The notes below the pieces were generated by a model. That model saw only the letters and a program-made list of their open reading frames with translations. It made no database searches and had not been told where the DNA came from. Positions 16,267 to 25,086 of a stretch of DNA of 64,000 bases are shown one piece after another. The position numbers and the translations under genes were made by a program. The stretch lies in assembly GCA_050633525.1 (NCBI GenBank), contig JBOEGR010000009.1, positions 1 to 64,000 on the forward strand. The letters are read 5' to 3'. Position 1 is the stretch's first letter, and each line of letters starts with the position of its first letter. The stretch is from CANLBN01 sp050633525. GTDB taxonomy: Bacteria; Pseudomonadota; Gammaproteobacteria; Pseudomonadales; Cellvibrionaceae.

Positions 16267-17052
16267 TTAACTAATGACACCAGTTGTTCTCACTCGTTTC
16301 GCACCTTTAACAATATCTTTCGGTTGTTTGGCTAAACGTCGCTTTTCCAGTGTATTGTCGATGCTATTTTTGATAGCGATTAAAAAGCCTGCGACCAAAA
16401 AGGCACCTGGCGGTAAGATCGCAATTAGAAAGCCTGGGTAACTATCGCCAAATAAAGTGAGCTTCCACGCTCTCGCGCTTTCACCAAATAAGAGATGCAT
16501 ATCACCAAATAATGTCCCTGCACCTAATAGCTCGCGTACGGCGCCAATCAGTACTAAAACAATTAAAAACCCGAGGCCCATCATAAAGCCATCTACCACA
16601 GAAGGGATGATTTTATTTTTGCAGGCAAAGGCATCTGCACGCCCAAGAATGGCGCAATTCGTTACGATCAGTGGGATAAAAATACCCAGTATTTGATACA
16701 GCTCGTAAGTATAAGCTTTCATCAATAATTCAGTGGCGGTCGTAAAAGAAGCGATGATCATCACAAAAGCCGGTAGTTTGATCGCATCGCTGACAATATT
16801 ACGAATTAATGAAACAGCAAGGTTCGATCCTACTAGTACCAGTAAGGTTGCTAAGCCTAGACCTAAAGCGTTAACCACGGTGCCACTCACCGCTAATAAA
16901 GGGCACAGGCCTAACAGTTGTACTAGAGCGGGATTGTTTGACCACAAGCCATTTTTAGTGATTTCACCGTAATTGACCGAGTTGGTATCAGTTGAAGCAG
17001 TGTCTGAATTAACGCCGTTTAAATCATCAATGCTGCTTGTTGTTTCACTCAT
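16267..17052 (-). CDS. rnfE: Rnf electron transport complex subunit E
   Basis: An integral membrane subunit of the Rnf complex, which couples electron flow between ferredoxin and NAD to ion transport. The 261 aa contain about six hydrophobic helices with family motifs NPALVQLLGLCPLLAVS, LLMKAYTYELYQILGIFIPLIVTNCAILGRADAF (seen in parts) and LPPGAFLVAGFLIAI. It is homologous to RnfA. The N-terminus has an extra Ser/Thr-rich cytoplasmic lead of about 25 residues. It overlaps rnfG by 4 nt (ATGA), indicating translational coupling. Confidence 0.95.
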   Translation of the reverse strand: MSETTSSIDDLNGVNSDTASTDTNSVNYGEITKNGLWSNNPALVQLLGLCPLLAVSGTVVNALGLGLATLLVLVGSNLAVSLIRNIVSDAIKLPAFVMIIASFTTATELLMKAYTYELYQILGIFIPLIVTNCAILGRADAFACKNKIIPSVVDGFMMGLGFLIVLVLIGAVRELLGAGTLFGDMHLLFGESARAWKLTLFGDSYPGFLIAILPPGAFLVAGFLIAIKNSIDNTLEKRRLAKQPKDIVKGAKRVRTTGVIS

Positions 17053-17726
17053 GATTCTTTACTCTCTGCATCCTCTATTTTCGGTTTTGTACCAAATAGA
17101 TTCTTTTTGTTTTGGCGAACAAACTCTAAAGTCCGATGAATTTGTTGTACAACCGCCCTCGGTGTAATCGTTGCGCCGGTAAATTGGTCGAATGTGCCAC
17201 CGTCCTTTTTTACTTTCCACAAGGTGGTTTGTGGTTTGTTGAGCGATTTGCCATCAAAGCTCTTAATCCAGTCACTCTTTTTTAAATCAATCTTATCGCC
17301 CAACCCGGGTGTTTCATTGTGGCTGAGCACACGTACTCCTGCTATAGAGCCATCCTCGTTAATACCGGCAATCATTTTAATCGTACCGCTATAACCATCG
17401 GGTGCAGCAGTTGGAATAATAACAGCAATAACATCATTCTTTTTACGAGCAATATGAATGTTGGTGGCTTCACTTAAGCCGAGTGATTGCCACGCCGCTT
17501 CGGGCACCGGTATGGTATCTAGTAGTAAGTCATTATCGATACGATTTGCTGGAACAATTTCGAGTAAGGCTTTTTCTGCCGCTTTACGTTCTGCTGTTGC
17601 AATGGCATCTTTCGTGCCTTCGTAAGTGCTCGCTAGTATGCCGGCAGTGACTAAAGCAAATAACAGCAATAGGATACCGTTTTTACTAATGGAGCTTGGC
17701 AGTGAGGTATGGTTTTCAGTTGTCAT
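17049..17726 (-). CDS. rnfG: Rnf electron transport complex subunit G (FMN-binding)
   Basis: A 225-aa subunit with one N-terminal membrane helix (about residues 14-33) and a periplasmic FMN-binding domain. The covalent flavinylation motif is FTGAT (Thr near residue 182), where FMN is attached through a phosphoester bond. The preceding GLGDKIDLKKSDWIKSF block is the conserved flavin-pocket region. It lies 18 nt after rnfD and overlaps rnfE by 4 nt. The C-terminus has a charged tail of about 30 residues. Confidence 0.95.
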   Translation of the reverse strand: MTTENHTSLPSSISKNGILLLLFALVTAGILASTYEGTKDAIATAERKAAEKALLEIVPANRIDNDLLLDTIPVPEAAWQSLGLSEATNIHIARKKNDVIAVIIPTAAPDGYSGTIKMIAGINEDGSIAGVRVLSHNETPGLGDKIDLKKSDWIKSFDGKSLNKPQTTLWKVKKDGGTFDQFTGATITPRAVVQQIHRTLEFVRQNKKNLFGTKPKIEDAESKES

Positions 17727-17744
17727 ATCGTTACTAATAGTCCT

Positions 17745-18815
17745 TTATTTAAGCTCATTCTGCCGAGTGGCACGTTCAGCTTTTTTATGGCCGTACGTTC
17801 TGGGTAATGTGTAGTAATCGATAAACGGTGCGGCAAAGTTCATTAGTAAAACCGCAAAGGCAACTGCATCAGGGTAGTTGCCCCATACGCGAATGACGTA
17901 AATTAAAATGCCAATACCGGCACCATAAATCATTCGTCCTTTATTACTGACTGCGGAGCTAACAGGATCGGTGATAATAAAGAAAGCACCGAGCATAGTC
18001 CCGCCGGACAGTAAGTGCAGTAAAACAGAGCCACCACTTTGAGAGCTACCGCCGTCATAAAATAATAGGGCCATCAGCGCGAGTGCAACCAACATGCTGA
18101 CAGGCGCATGCCAAGTAAATGCACCTTTGTAGAGTAGATAAATACCGCCAAGTAAGAAACCTAGGTTCACCCATTCCCAACCCACGCCAATAATATGCGC
18201 TTCAGAAAATAAAGGGTATTGTTGATGAATCTGCTCAACTAGTAAGCCCTGTTGGCTCTTAAATAAATCCAGTGGCGTTGCGCCGGTATAGCCGTCAATA
18301 GCCGTTTGGCTACTACCGAATACTGCACTTAAGGAATCTGTTAACGAAGGTAAAGTTTGCCCATCACTGAGCAGCGTCTGTGGAATTGCCCACTGTGTCA
18401 TTTCCACAGGAAAAGAAATCAGTACGACAACATAGCCCACCATGGCGGGGTTGAAAGGGTTATAGCCTAAGCCGCCATAGAGTTGTTTCGCTAAAATAAT
18501 GGCACTGGCTGTTGCCGTGACAACTAGCCACCAAGGAGCATAGGGCGGCAAAGCAAGCCCTAATAATACGGCTGTTACTAATGCGCTGTAATCATTTAAG
18601 TAAAACAGGATAGGGCGCTTACGGATGGCAAGCACAGCTGCTTCGCATGCAATAGCGGTGATGCTGGCAATCACAAGGTTAATTAAAGTGCCCCACCCAA
18701 AAAAATTCGTAAGCGCAATTAAGCCGGGAAAGGTAGCAAATAATACCCAGCGCATAACATTGCTAGTGGTGTTGGCATTATGGGCGTGAGGCGAAGTGAC
18801 TCTTAAAAAGGCCAT
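17745..18815 (-). CDS. rnfD: Rnf electron transport complex subunit D
   Basis: A 356-aa polytopic subunit with about nine hydrophobic segments. The covalent FMN site is visible as DGYTGATPLDLF (Thr near residue 180). GGLGYNPFNPAMVGYV and the C-terminal GGTMLGAFFIITDPVSSA / GAGIGILIYVIRVWGNYPD blocks are typical of RnfD/NqrB. It starts 5 nt after rnfC. RnfD and RnfG together relay electrons across the membrane. Confidence 0.95.
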   Translation of the reverse strand: MAFLRVTSPHAHNANTTSNVMRWVLFATFPGLIALTNFFGWGTLINLVIASITAIACEAAVLAIRKRPILFYLNDYSALVTAVLLGLALPPYAPWWLVVTATASAIILAKQLYGGLGYNPFNPAMVGYVVVLISFPVEMTQWAIPQTLLSDGQTLPSLTDSLSAVFGSSQTAIDGYTGATPLDLFKSQQGLLVEQIHQQYPLFSEAHIIGVGWEWVNLGFLLGGIYLLYKGAFTWHAPVSMLVALALMALLFYDGGSSQSGGSVLLHLLSGGTMLGAFFIITDPVSSAVSNKGRMIYGAGIGILIYVIRVWGNYPDAVAFAVLLMNFAAPFIDYYTLPRTYGHKKAERATRQNELK

Positions 18816-18820
18816 AACCG

Positions 18821-21088
18821 TTAATTCGACTCCAGTTCTTTGATGGCTTGTTGAGTAGTAGCCAATTTGGTTTCCATTTTTTCTAAGCCAAGACGTAGGG
18901 TATCAATATGCTCGCTATTGTCGGCTTCTGCTTGTTTTAATTTTGCGCGTGCTTTTTCTACGCGTGTTTCTAAAGAGCTTAATTGTGATTTAAGCTTTTC
19001 TTCAGGAGACATGGCAGCCATTGCTTCTGATTTTGCTTTGGCTCTTTCAATAGCGGCGGCTGCGGCATCTAGTGCTTTAGGTGGCGCAGGCGTTAAGTTT
19101 TTACTCTGCTTGTCATGATCATTACTACTATCATTACCACTAGCATTGTTATTGCCGCTCTTATTTTCGATATTGTCAGGCTCAATTAAAAAAGCATCCA
19201 GTTTTTTCTGAGCATCTTCAAGTCTCAGCTCGGCTTGTTTTAATTGTGCTGCCAGCTTATCTTGTTGATCACCCTCGGCTTCGTTTAAACGTGTTTTTAA
19301 TTTATCGACACGGCTTTGTGAGCTATCAACAGCGCGTTTTAGTTTTGCTTCTTGCACCGCAGGATCTTGTTGTTGTGCTTGCACGCGAGCCATCGCTGCA
19401 GCAACGGGATCCGTTTTTTCAATGGGGTCAGACTCGATTGAAGTTTTACTTGTCTCTTGCTTTACGCCTTTTTGATTTTCAATCGAGTCTGACCCCATTG
19501 AAAGGGCTGCCTTTTTCTCAGCGGCAAGTTTTTTTGCTTTTTCAGCTGCCTGTTTGCGCGCAAGGCGTTTTGCCTCTTTTTCTTTTTCAGCTTGCTCGAT
19601 ACGCTGCTTTCTAAATTCGAAGCGTTGTCGGGCATGGTCTGACTTAGTTTTTTCTTGCTCTTTTTCTCTTATAACGCCTTTAGCCGCCCGATAATATTGC
19701 ACTAAGGGAATGGTGGATGGGCAGACATAAGAGCAAGCCCCACATTCGATACAGTCAAACAAGTTATGGTTTTGTAGCTTTTCATAATCCTCTGCGCGCG
19801 CATACCAATAGAGTTGTTGCGGTAGCAGGCTTGCAGGGCAGGCTTCGGCACAAAGGCCGCAACGAATACAGGCTTGTGCCGGTGGTGGTGCAGGCATTTC
19901 TGCGTGAGATGGTGCGATGATACAGTTGGTTGTTTTGACAACAGCAACATCGGCATCAGGCAGTGCGAAACCCATCATGGGGCCGCCCATAATTAATCGA
20001 GCGTTTTTGTTTTTGTCAAAACCATGTTCTTTGAGCAAGTGTGCCACGGGTGTCCCCAGCAGTACTTTGACATTGCGTTGTGTGTTTAAGGCTTCGCCAA
20101 CGACAGTGGTGATACGCCATGTTAATGGCTCGCCAAAGCATACCGCTCTATAGGCTGCCATTGCTGTTCCGACGTTTTGAACCACAATACCGAGAGACGA
20201 TGGGATCTTTCCCGACGGTACTTCTTTGCCAGTGAGAATTTGAATTAATTGTTTTTCACCACCCGAAGGGTATTTCGTTGGGAAGGTGGCTATTTCAATG
20301 TTGCTCAGGGCTTTTTCAGTGCTCAGGGCTGTTCCATCGCTCAAGGCTGTTTCAATATTACTGCTGTTTTGTTCTTGTGAATTCAGTTTTTCTAAAGCCG
20401 AACGCATTGCCTTGATTGCATCGGGTTTATTGTCTTCGATGCCGATGATAACGCGTTTGGGCTCGCCCAATATAAACGCCAGTAGTTTTGCACCTTGTAT
20501 GATGTCTTCGGAAAAGTCCTGCATCAGCCTGTCATCGGCAGTGATATAAGGTTCACACTCGGTGCCATTTAATATCAAGGTATCAATAGCGGAATCATTT
20601 CGTGGATTCAATTTAATCGCAGTAGGAAAACCTGCACCACCCATACCCGCAATGCCGGCATCACGAATTTTCTCAATTAATATTTTGGGTGATAACGATC
20701 GATAGTTACTTTTACCCGCACCCGCACCTTGAAAATTGACAGAGTTGTGTTTGCCATCACTTTTTAACACAATGCATAAGCCGCTCATACCTGAGGTGTG
20801 GGGTAGTACGCGGTCTTCAATAGCAACAATGGTACCTGAAGTGGATGCATGTATCGGTACACTCATTGGGCCTACCGCTTCCGCAATTTTTTGACCTGTA
20901 AGGACGGTATCGCCAATACTGACAATAGGTTCAGCTGGAGCACCTAGATGCTGGCTGACAGGAAAAAGTAATTCTTCAGGGATAGTCCAATCGGCTAAAG
21001 GCAGTTGCATAGACTGACTTTTATTTTCAGGTGGGTGTACCCCTCCTGGTGTTTCCCACGTTTTAGTGGGTATCAATTGGGTGCTCAC
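18821..21088 (-). CDS. rnfC: Rnf electron transport complex subunit C
   Basis: A 755-aa peripheral subunit that accepts electrons from NADH. A nucleotide- and FMN-binding core (GMGGAGFPTAIKL, LNGTECEPYITADDRLMQ) comes first. Two 4Fe-4S motifs follow, CIRCGLCAEACP and CIECGACSYVCP, near residues 400-460. The last 280 residues are a long charged, coiled-coil extension rich in Lys, Ala, Glu and Gln, as in many gammaproteobacterial RnfC. An 87-bp inverted-repeat element lies in frame inside this extension (about residues 529-557) and is translated. The gene overlaps rnfB by 4 nt. Confidence 0.95.
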   Translation of the reverse strand: MSTQLIPTKTWETPGGVHPPENKSQSMQLPLADWTIPEELLFPVSQHLGAPAEPIVSIGDTVLTGQKIAEAVGPMSVPIHASTSGTIVAIEDRVLPHTSGMSGLCIVLKSDGKHNSVNFQGAGAGKSNYRSLSPKILIEKIRDAGIAGMGGAGFPTAIKLNPRNDSAIDTLILNGTECEPYITADDRLMQDFSEDIIQGAKLLAFILGEPKRVIIGIEDNKPDAIKAMRSALEKLNSQEQNSSNIETALSDGTALSTEKALSNIEIATFPTKYPSGGEKQLIQILTGKEVPSGKIPSSLGIVVQNVGTAMAAYRAVCFGEPLTWRITTVVGEALNTQRNVKVLLGTPVAHLLKEHGFDKNKNARLIMGGPMMGFALPDADVAVVKTTNCIIAPSHAEMPAPPPAQACIRCGLCAEACPASLLPQQLYWYARAEDYEKLQNHNLFDCIECGACSYVCPSTIPLVQYYRAAKGVIREKEQEKTKSDHARQRFEFRKQRIEQAEKEKEAKRLARKQAAEKAKKLAAEKKAALSMGSDSIENQKGVKQETSKTSIESDPIEKTDPVAAAMARVQAQQQDPAVQEAKLKRAVDSSQSRVDKLKTRLNEAEGDQQDKLAAQLKQAELRLEDAQKKLDAFLIEPDNIENKSGNNNASGNDSSNDHDKQSKNLTPAPPKALDAAAAAIERAKAKSEAMAAMSPEEKLKSQLSSLETRVEKARAKLKQAEADNSEHIDTLRLGLEKMETKLATTQQAIKELESN
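19417..19503. repeat. REPIN-like inverted repeat inside the rnfC coding sequence
   Basis: A 26-nt arm at 19417-19442 (core AATGGGGTCAGACTCGATTG) is repeated exactly in inverse at 19478-19503, with 35 nt between. The element measures 87 bp, exactly 29 codons, with no stop in the rnfC frame. It adds two related peptides, SMGSDSIENQ and SIESDPIEK, to the low-complexity tail of RnfC. The GGGGTCAGA type core resembles repeats moved by REP-associated tyrosine transposases; I know this from similar genomes and could not check it. No such transposase is in the window. Confidence 0.75.
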
Positions 21089-21738
21089 GCGGCGTTCTCC
21101 TTTTCCTTCTCTCTTTCCTTCTCCTCATCGAGTGCTTCATCTTTGGCTTGGGAAGGGGAACGGTCAGTTGCAATAATATCGCTTGTTGGTTTTTGCCAGT
21201 GCCAATCTCTCACTGTTTGCTCAACGGGTAGCATGTCAATGCAATCGACAGGGCAGGGTTCTACGCATAAGTCGCAGCCAGTACATTCATCGACAATGAC
21301 GGTATGCATCTGTTTGGCTGCACCGAGAATGGCGTCAACAGGGCAGGCCTGAATGCATTTAGTACAGCCGATACATTCATCTTCACGAATATAGGCAACA
21401 GTAATCAGATCTTTTTCTTCTCCGTGCTCTTCATCTAAGCTGGGTGCTTCGACATCCAATAAATTGGCAATATTGTTAATTGTCGATTGTCCACCGGGAG
21501 GGCACTTGTTGATTGCTTCACCATTAGCAATCCCCTCAGCATAAGGACGACAACCTGGGTGGCCACATTGACCGCACTGGGTTTGTGGTAACAACGCATC
21601 AATTTGCTCAACGATAGGATCGCCTTCTACTTTAAATTTCACTGCAGCAAAGCCAAGAATGGCACCAAAAATAAGTGCCAAACCGCCGAGTGCAATTAAA
21701 GCTGCGATAATAGGGTTGTTGAAAATAAGATCAATCAT
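21085..21738 (-). CDS. rnfB: Rnf electron transport complex subunit B (ferredoxin-type)
   Basis: A 217-aa iron-sulfur subunit. An N-terminal membrane helix (about residues 8-33) precedes a domain with CGQCGHPGCRPYAEGI and a later Cys (CPPGG), which ligate the first cluster. Two 4Fe-4S ferredoxin motifs follow: CIGCTKCIQACPVDAI and CTGCDLCVEPCPVDCI. The last 30 residues are a charged tail rich in Glu and Lys (EEKEREKEKENAA). A YciI-like gene separates it from rnfA, which is not the usual rnfAB adjacency. It overlaps rnfC by an ATGA. Confidence 0.95.
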   Translation of the reverse strand: MIDLIFNNPIIAALIALGGLALIFGAILGFAAVKFKVEGDPIVEQIDALLPQTQCGQCGHPGCRPYAEGIANGEAINKCPPGGQSTINNIANLLDVEAPSLDEEHGEEKDLITVAYIREDECIGCTKCIQACPVDAILGAAKQMHTVIVDECTGCDLCVEPCPVDCIDMLPVEQTVRDWHWQKPTSDIIATDRSPSQAKDEALDEEKEREKEKENAA

Positions 21739-21759
21739 AAATCAATTAATATAGTTAAC

Positions 21760-22047
21760 TTAGCTCTTTAGTGAGTCAAAGCCTTGAGCAGTCATTGTTG
21801 GAATAAATTCGGTAATGTCGTATTTGGCAATACCGTTTTCAAAGAAAGGATCTTCTGTGATGATCTCGTCTAAGGTTTTTCTGTTCTCAGCTTTAGCTAA
21901 AATTACACCGCCTGTTCGAGGTTCTTTTCTGCCGGATACAATAAAAGTGCCATTAGCATAATATTTTTTCAGATAACTTATGTGCCCTTCAATATACAGA
22001 TCAACTTCAGCCAATGGCTTAATGTAACGTAATGAAATAACAAACAT
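21760..22047 (-). CDS. YciI-like protein embedded in the rnf operon
   Basis: A 95-aa ferredoxin-fold-like (dimeric alpha/beta barrel) protein of the YciI family. MFVISLRYIKPLAEVDLYIEGH resembles the family N-terminus; a His follows in GHISYLKKYY, and EDPFFENGIAKYDITEF matches the C-terminal strand region with the conserved Asp-Pro. YciI-like proteins are small and mostly uncharacterised; some have dehydrochlorinase- or muconolactone-isomerase-like activities. It lies 17 nt after rnfA and 21 nt before rnfB, so it is co-transcribed with the Rnf complex. Any functional link to it is inferred from position only. Confidence 0.85.
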   Translation of the reverse strand: MFVISLRYIKPLAEVDLYIEGHISYLKKYYANGTFIVSGRKEPRTGGVILAKAENRKTLDEIITEDPFFENGIAKYDITEFIPTMTAQGFDSLKS

Positions 22048-22064
22048 TTAAGACACTTCTCCTT

Positions 22065-22646
22065 TTACAGCTGAATAAGACCAGCGAAGCCCATAAATGC
22101 CAATGACATTAGACCTGCTGTGATCATGCCAATCGCAGCGCCTTTAAACGGCGTGGGCACATCGGCAACAGCTAAGCGTTCGCGCATAGCAGAAAATAAA
22201 ATAAGGACTAAAGAAAACCCTAATGCTGCGCCAAAACCATAAATAGCGGATTCAAAAAAGCTGTGTGATTTTGTGGTGTTAAGTAAGGCAACACCCAGCA
22301 CTGCACAGTTAGTCGTGATCAATGGCAAAAATACACCTAGCACTCGGTATAATAAAGGGCTTGTTTTTTCGATAAACATTTTGGCAAATTGAACCACAAC
22401 AGCGATAACTAAAATAAACGAAATCGTTTTGAGGTAGGTCAATGACAGCGGCTCGAGCACATAGGCATGTACGAGGTAGCTACAGATAGAGGCCAGTGTC
22501 AGTACAAACGTCGTGGCGCTGGCCATGCCAATCGCGGTTTCTAATTTATTGGATACTCCCATAAATGGGCACAGGCCAAGAAACTGAACCAAAACAAAGT
22601 TGTTCACTAAAATTGTGCTGAGTAAGATTAATATAAATTCGCTCAT
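22065..22646 (-). CDS. rnfA: Rnf electron transport complex subunit A
   Basis: A 193-aa integral membrane subunit with six hydrophobic helices and the hallmark NNFVLVQFLGLCPFMGVSN near the N-terminus and LITTNCAVLGVALLN in helix 4. These NC-containing motifs in RnfA and RnfE bind a 2Fe-2S cluster within the membrane in structurally studied homologues. It starts 9 nt after the metG stop codon, which places metG and the Rnf genes in one transcript. Confidence 0.96.
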   Translation of the reverse strand: MSEFILILLSTILVNNFVLVQFLGLCPFMGVSNKLETAIGMASATTFVLTLASICSYLVHAYVLEPLSLTYLKTISFILVIAVVVQFAKMFIEKTSPLLYRVLGVFLPLITTNCAVLGVALLNTTKSHSFFESAIYGFGAALGFSLVLILFSAMRERLAVADVPTPFKGAAIGMITAGLMSLAFMGFAGLIQL

Positions 22647-22655
22647 AAACGTTTT

Positions 22656-24755
22656 TTACATCACTCTCATGCCTGGTTGAGCGCCATCGTGAGGTTCTAA
22701 TAAATAAATATCTTTCCCGCCGGGGCCCGCAGCGAGCACCATCCCTTCAGACATACCAAACTTCATTTTACGTGGTGCTAAATTCGCTACCATTACAGTT
22801 AGTTTGCCCTCTAAGTCTTCTGGCTGATAAGCGCTTTTAATGCCTGAGAAAACATTGCGAGTTTCGCCGCCAATATCGAGTGTCAGTTGTAGTAGTTTAT
22901 CCGCACCTTCGACATGGGCCGCTTTGACAATACGCGCGATTCGTAAATCAACTTTCGCGAAGGCGTTAAAATCAATTTCTTCTGCCAATGCTTCTTCGTT
23001 TGGGCCTAAAAGGTTCGTTTTTTTCTCAGTCACTTCAGTCTCTACTTTTGTACTGGCAAGAGCTTCTTTACTTGCGTCTACCATAGCATCCACGTGATCT
23101 TTCTCTACTCTGTTAAGTAAGGGTTTAAATTTATTGATCGCATGACCTTTCTTAAAACTAATCGGCTGATCCCAAACTAAGGTTTCATTTAAAAATGCTT
23201 CAGCTTGGTTGACGAGTACCGGCAGTACGGGTTTTAAGTAGGTCATAATGACGCGAAACATATTGATGCCTTGCGTGCAAATATCCAAAACAGCTTGTTC
23301 ATTACCTTCTGTTTTTGCTAGAGCCCAAGGTTCTTTTGCTGCAATATATTCATTAGCGGCATCGGCTAAGTTCATAATCTCGCGCATTGCTTTTGAAAAC
23401 TCGCGTTGTTCGTAGCATTCAGCAATGACACTATCGCTGTCCACAAACTGTTGCCATAGCGTTTCATTCTCAATGGTATTAGATAGTGTGCCGCCGGCTT
23501 TTTGGATAAAGCGAGCGGTACGGCTGGCAATATTGACGACCTTGCCTACTAAGTCGGAATTCACACGCTGAATAAAATCGTCTAAGTTGAGATCTAGATC
23601 GTCAACACTGTTTGTTAACTTGGCTGCAAAATAATAACGAAGGTAATCGGGCTTTAAAAAGTCGAGATAAGTACGCGCATTGATAAAGGTGCCGCGCGAC
23701 TTCGACATTTTTTTCCCATTGACTGTGAGGAAACCATGTACATTGACTGCAGTCGGGGTTCTAAATTTTGCTGAATGCAACATAGCTGGCCAAAATAGGG
23801 CATGGAAATTAACAATATCTTTACCGATAAAATGATATAGCTCAGTACCATTGTTCAAATTGGGGTCACCTTTACCATCATCTAGCAAATAGTCTTCCCA
23901 ATTCTTCCCCGTTTTCTCGCAGAGGTTTTTGAAACTGGCAAAGTAACCAATCGGTGCGTCTAACCACACATAAAAGTACTTATTCTTTTGCCCGGGTATT
24001 TCAAAGCCAAAGTAAGGTGCATCGCGTGAGATATCCCATTCTTGTAAACCTGCATCCAGCCATTCAGATAGTTTGTTGGCCATCTCTGTTTGCAAGTGGC
24101 CTGCACGAGTCCAATTTTTTAAGAATTCAGTAAATTCTGGCAGCTTGAAAAAGAAGTGCTCAGACTCTTTTGGTATTGGGGTTGCACCTGAAATAACAGA
24201 TTTAGGATCTATTAAGTCACTAGGAGAATAGGTGGCGCCGCAGACCTCACAGTTATCCCCGTATTGGTCTTCGCTCTTACATTTTGGGCAAGTGCCTTTG
24301 ATATAACGATCCGCTAGGAACAACTCTTTTTCTGGGTCGTAGGCCTGAGTGATTGTTCGTGTGGCAATATGGCCATTTTCGACCAAGCGATTGTAAATCA
24401 GTTCTGAGAGCTCACGGTTTTCTTCGGTATGAGTCGAGTGGAAGTTATCAAATTCGATTTGAAAGTCCGCAAAGTCCTTTTCATGTTCTGCTTTGATATT
24501 GGCGATTTGTTCTTCTGGTGTAATTCCATTTTGCTCAGCTTTGAGCATAATAGCCGTGCCGTGAGCATCATCTGCACACACATAGGTACATTCATGGCCT
24601 CGAAGTTTTTGGAAACGCACCCAAATATCGGTTTGTATGTATTCGACCAAATGACCAAGATGGATAGACCCATTGGCATAAGGTAAGGCGCTAGTCACCA
24701 ATATTTTACGTTGGTTTGTAGAGGACTGGTTAGGCTGGTTTGTGGAACGACTCAT
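22656..24755 (-). CDS. metG: Methionyl-tRNA synthetase
   Basis: A 699-aa class I aminoacyl-tRNA synthetase of the long, dimeric type. ATP-binding motifs are the HIGH equivalent SIHLGHLVEYIQ (near residue 33) and KMSKSRG (near residue 350). The zinc knuckle is CPKCKSEDQYGDNCEVCGA (near 160). The C-terminal EMAP/Trbp tRNA-binding OB domain begins near residue 595 (EIDFNAFAKVDLRIARIV) and ends HDGAQPGMRVM. It is the promoter-proximal gene of the minus-strand rnf cluster and is divergent from mrp, as in related genomes. Confidence 0.97.
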   Translation of the reverse strand: MSRSTNQPNQSSTNQRKILVTSALPYANGSIHLGHLVEYIQTDIWVRFQKLRGHECTYVCADDAHGTAIMLKAEQNGITPEEQIANIKAEHEKDFADFQIEFDNFHSTHTEENRELSELIYNRLVENGHIATRTITQAYDPEKELFLADRYIKGTCPKCKSEDQYGDNCEVCGATYSPSDLIDPKSVISGATPIPKESEHFFFKLPEFTEFLKNWTRAGHLQTEMANKLSEWLDAGLQEWDISRDAPYFGFEIPGQKNKYFYVWLDAPIGYFASFKNLCEKTGKNWEDYLLDDGKGDPNLNNGTELYHFIGKDIVNFHALFWPAMLHSAKFRTPTAVNVHGFLTVNGKKMSKSRGTFINARTYLDFLKPDYLRYYFAAKLTNSVDDLDLNLDDFIQRVNSDLVGKVVNIASRTARFIQKAGGTLSNTIENETLWQQFVDSDSVIAECYEQREFSKAMREIMNLADAANEYIAAKEPWALAKTEGNEQAVLDICTQGINMFRVIMTYLKPVLPVLVNQAEAFLNETLVWDQPISFKKGHAINKFKPLLNRVEKDHVDAMVDASKEALASTKVETEVTEKKTNLLGPNEEALAEEIDFNAFAKVDLRIARIVKAAHVEGADKLLQLTLDIGGETRNVFSGIKSAYQPEDLEGKLTVMVANLAPRKMKFGMSEGMVLAAGPGGKDIYLLEPHDGAQPGMRVM

Positions 24756-25086
24756 AAAATTAGGCTATTTCAGGTGTGAGTTCAAAACGAATACGCTACC
24801 TATTCAGTGTAAACCCTTAGCTCCGATGGATTAAGGCCAAGGTGGCAGCAGTAAAAAAGCGGAATTGTAACATTGATAGGCAAATCAATTCAGTGGTTTA
24901 TTGAGTTAGTGTTATTGGAAACACTGATGATTTGTAGGCCTGTAGCGCTGGTGCCATTTGGAAATGCTGGGTAATATGAGCGCCTTCACTAAGCTTTTAT
25001 TTATGACAAGACCTTACAAGGCTATTAAAAAATCGTTCAAGACTATTACATAACCGTACACGACCCTACAAGCGACCCTATCATTT
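24756..25086. promoter_or_regulatory. Divergent promoter region between metG and mrp
   Basis: This 331-bp spacer must hold the promoters of the metG-rnf transcript and of mrp. Close to mrp there are loosely repeated CTTACAAGG / CCCTACAAGCG segments and a TATTAAAAAA stretch, but no operator or -10/-35 pair that I can assign with confidence. No Shine-Dalgarno is evident before the mrp ATG. Confidence 0.35.

Noticed and set aside
24398..24686. Overlapping frames antisense or alternate to metG
   Set aside because: Shadows of the metG reading frame; no start signals and no domain.
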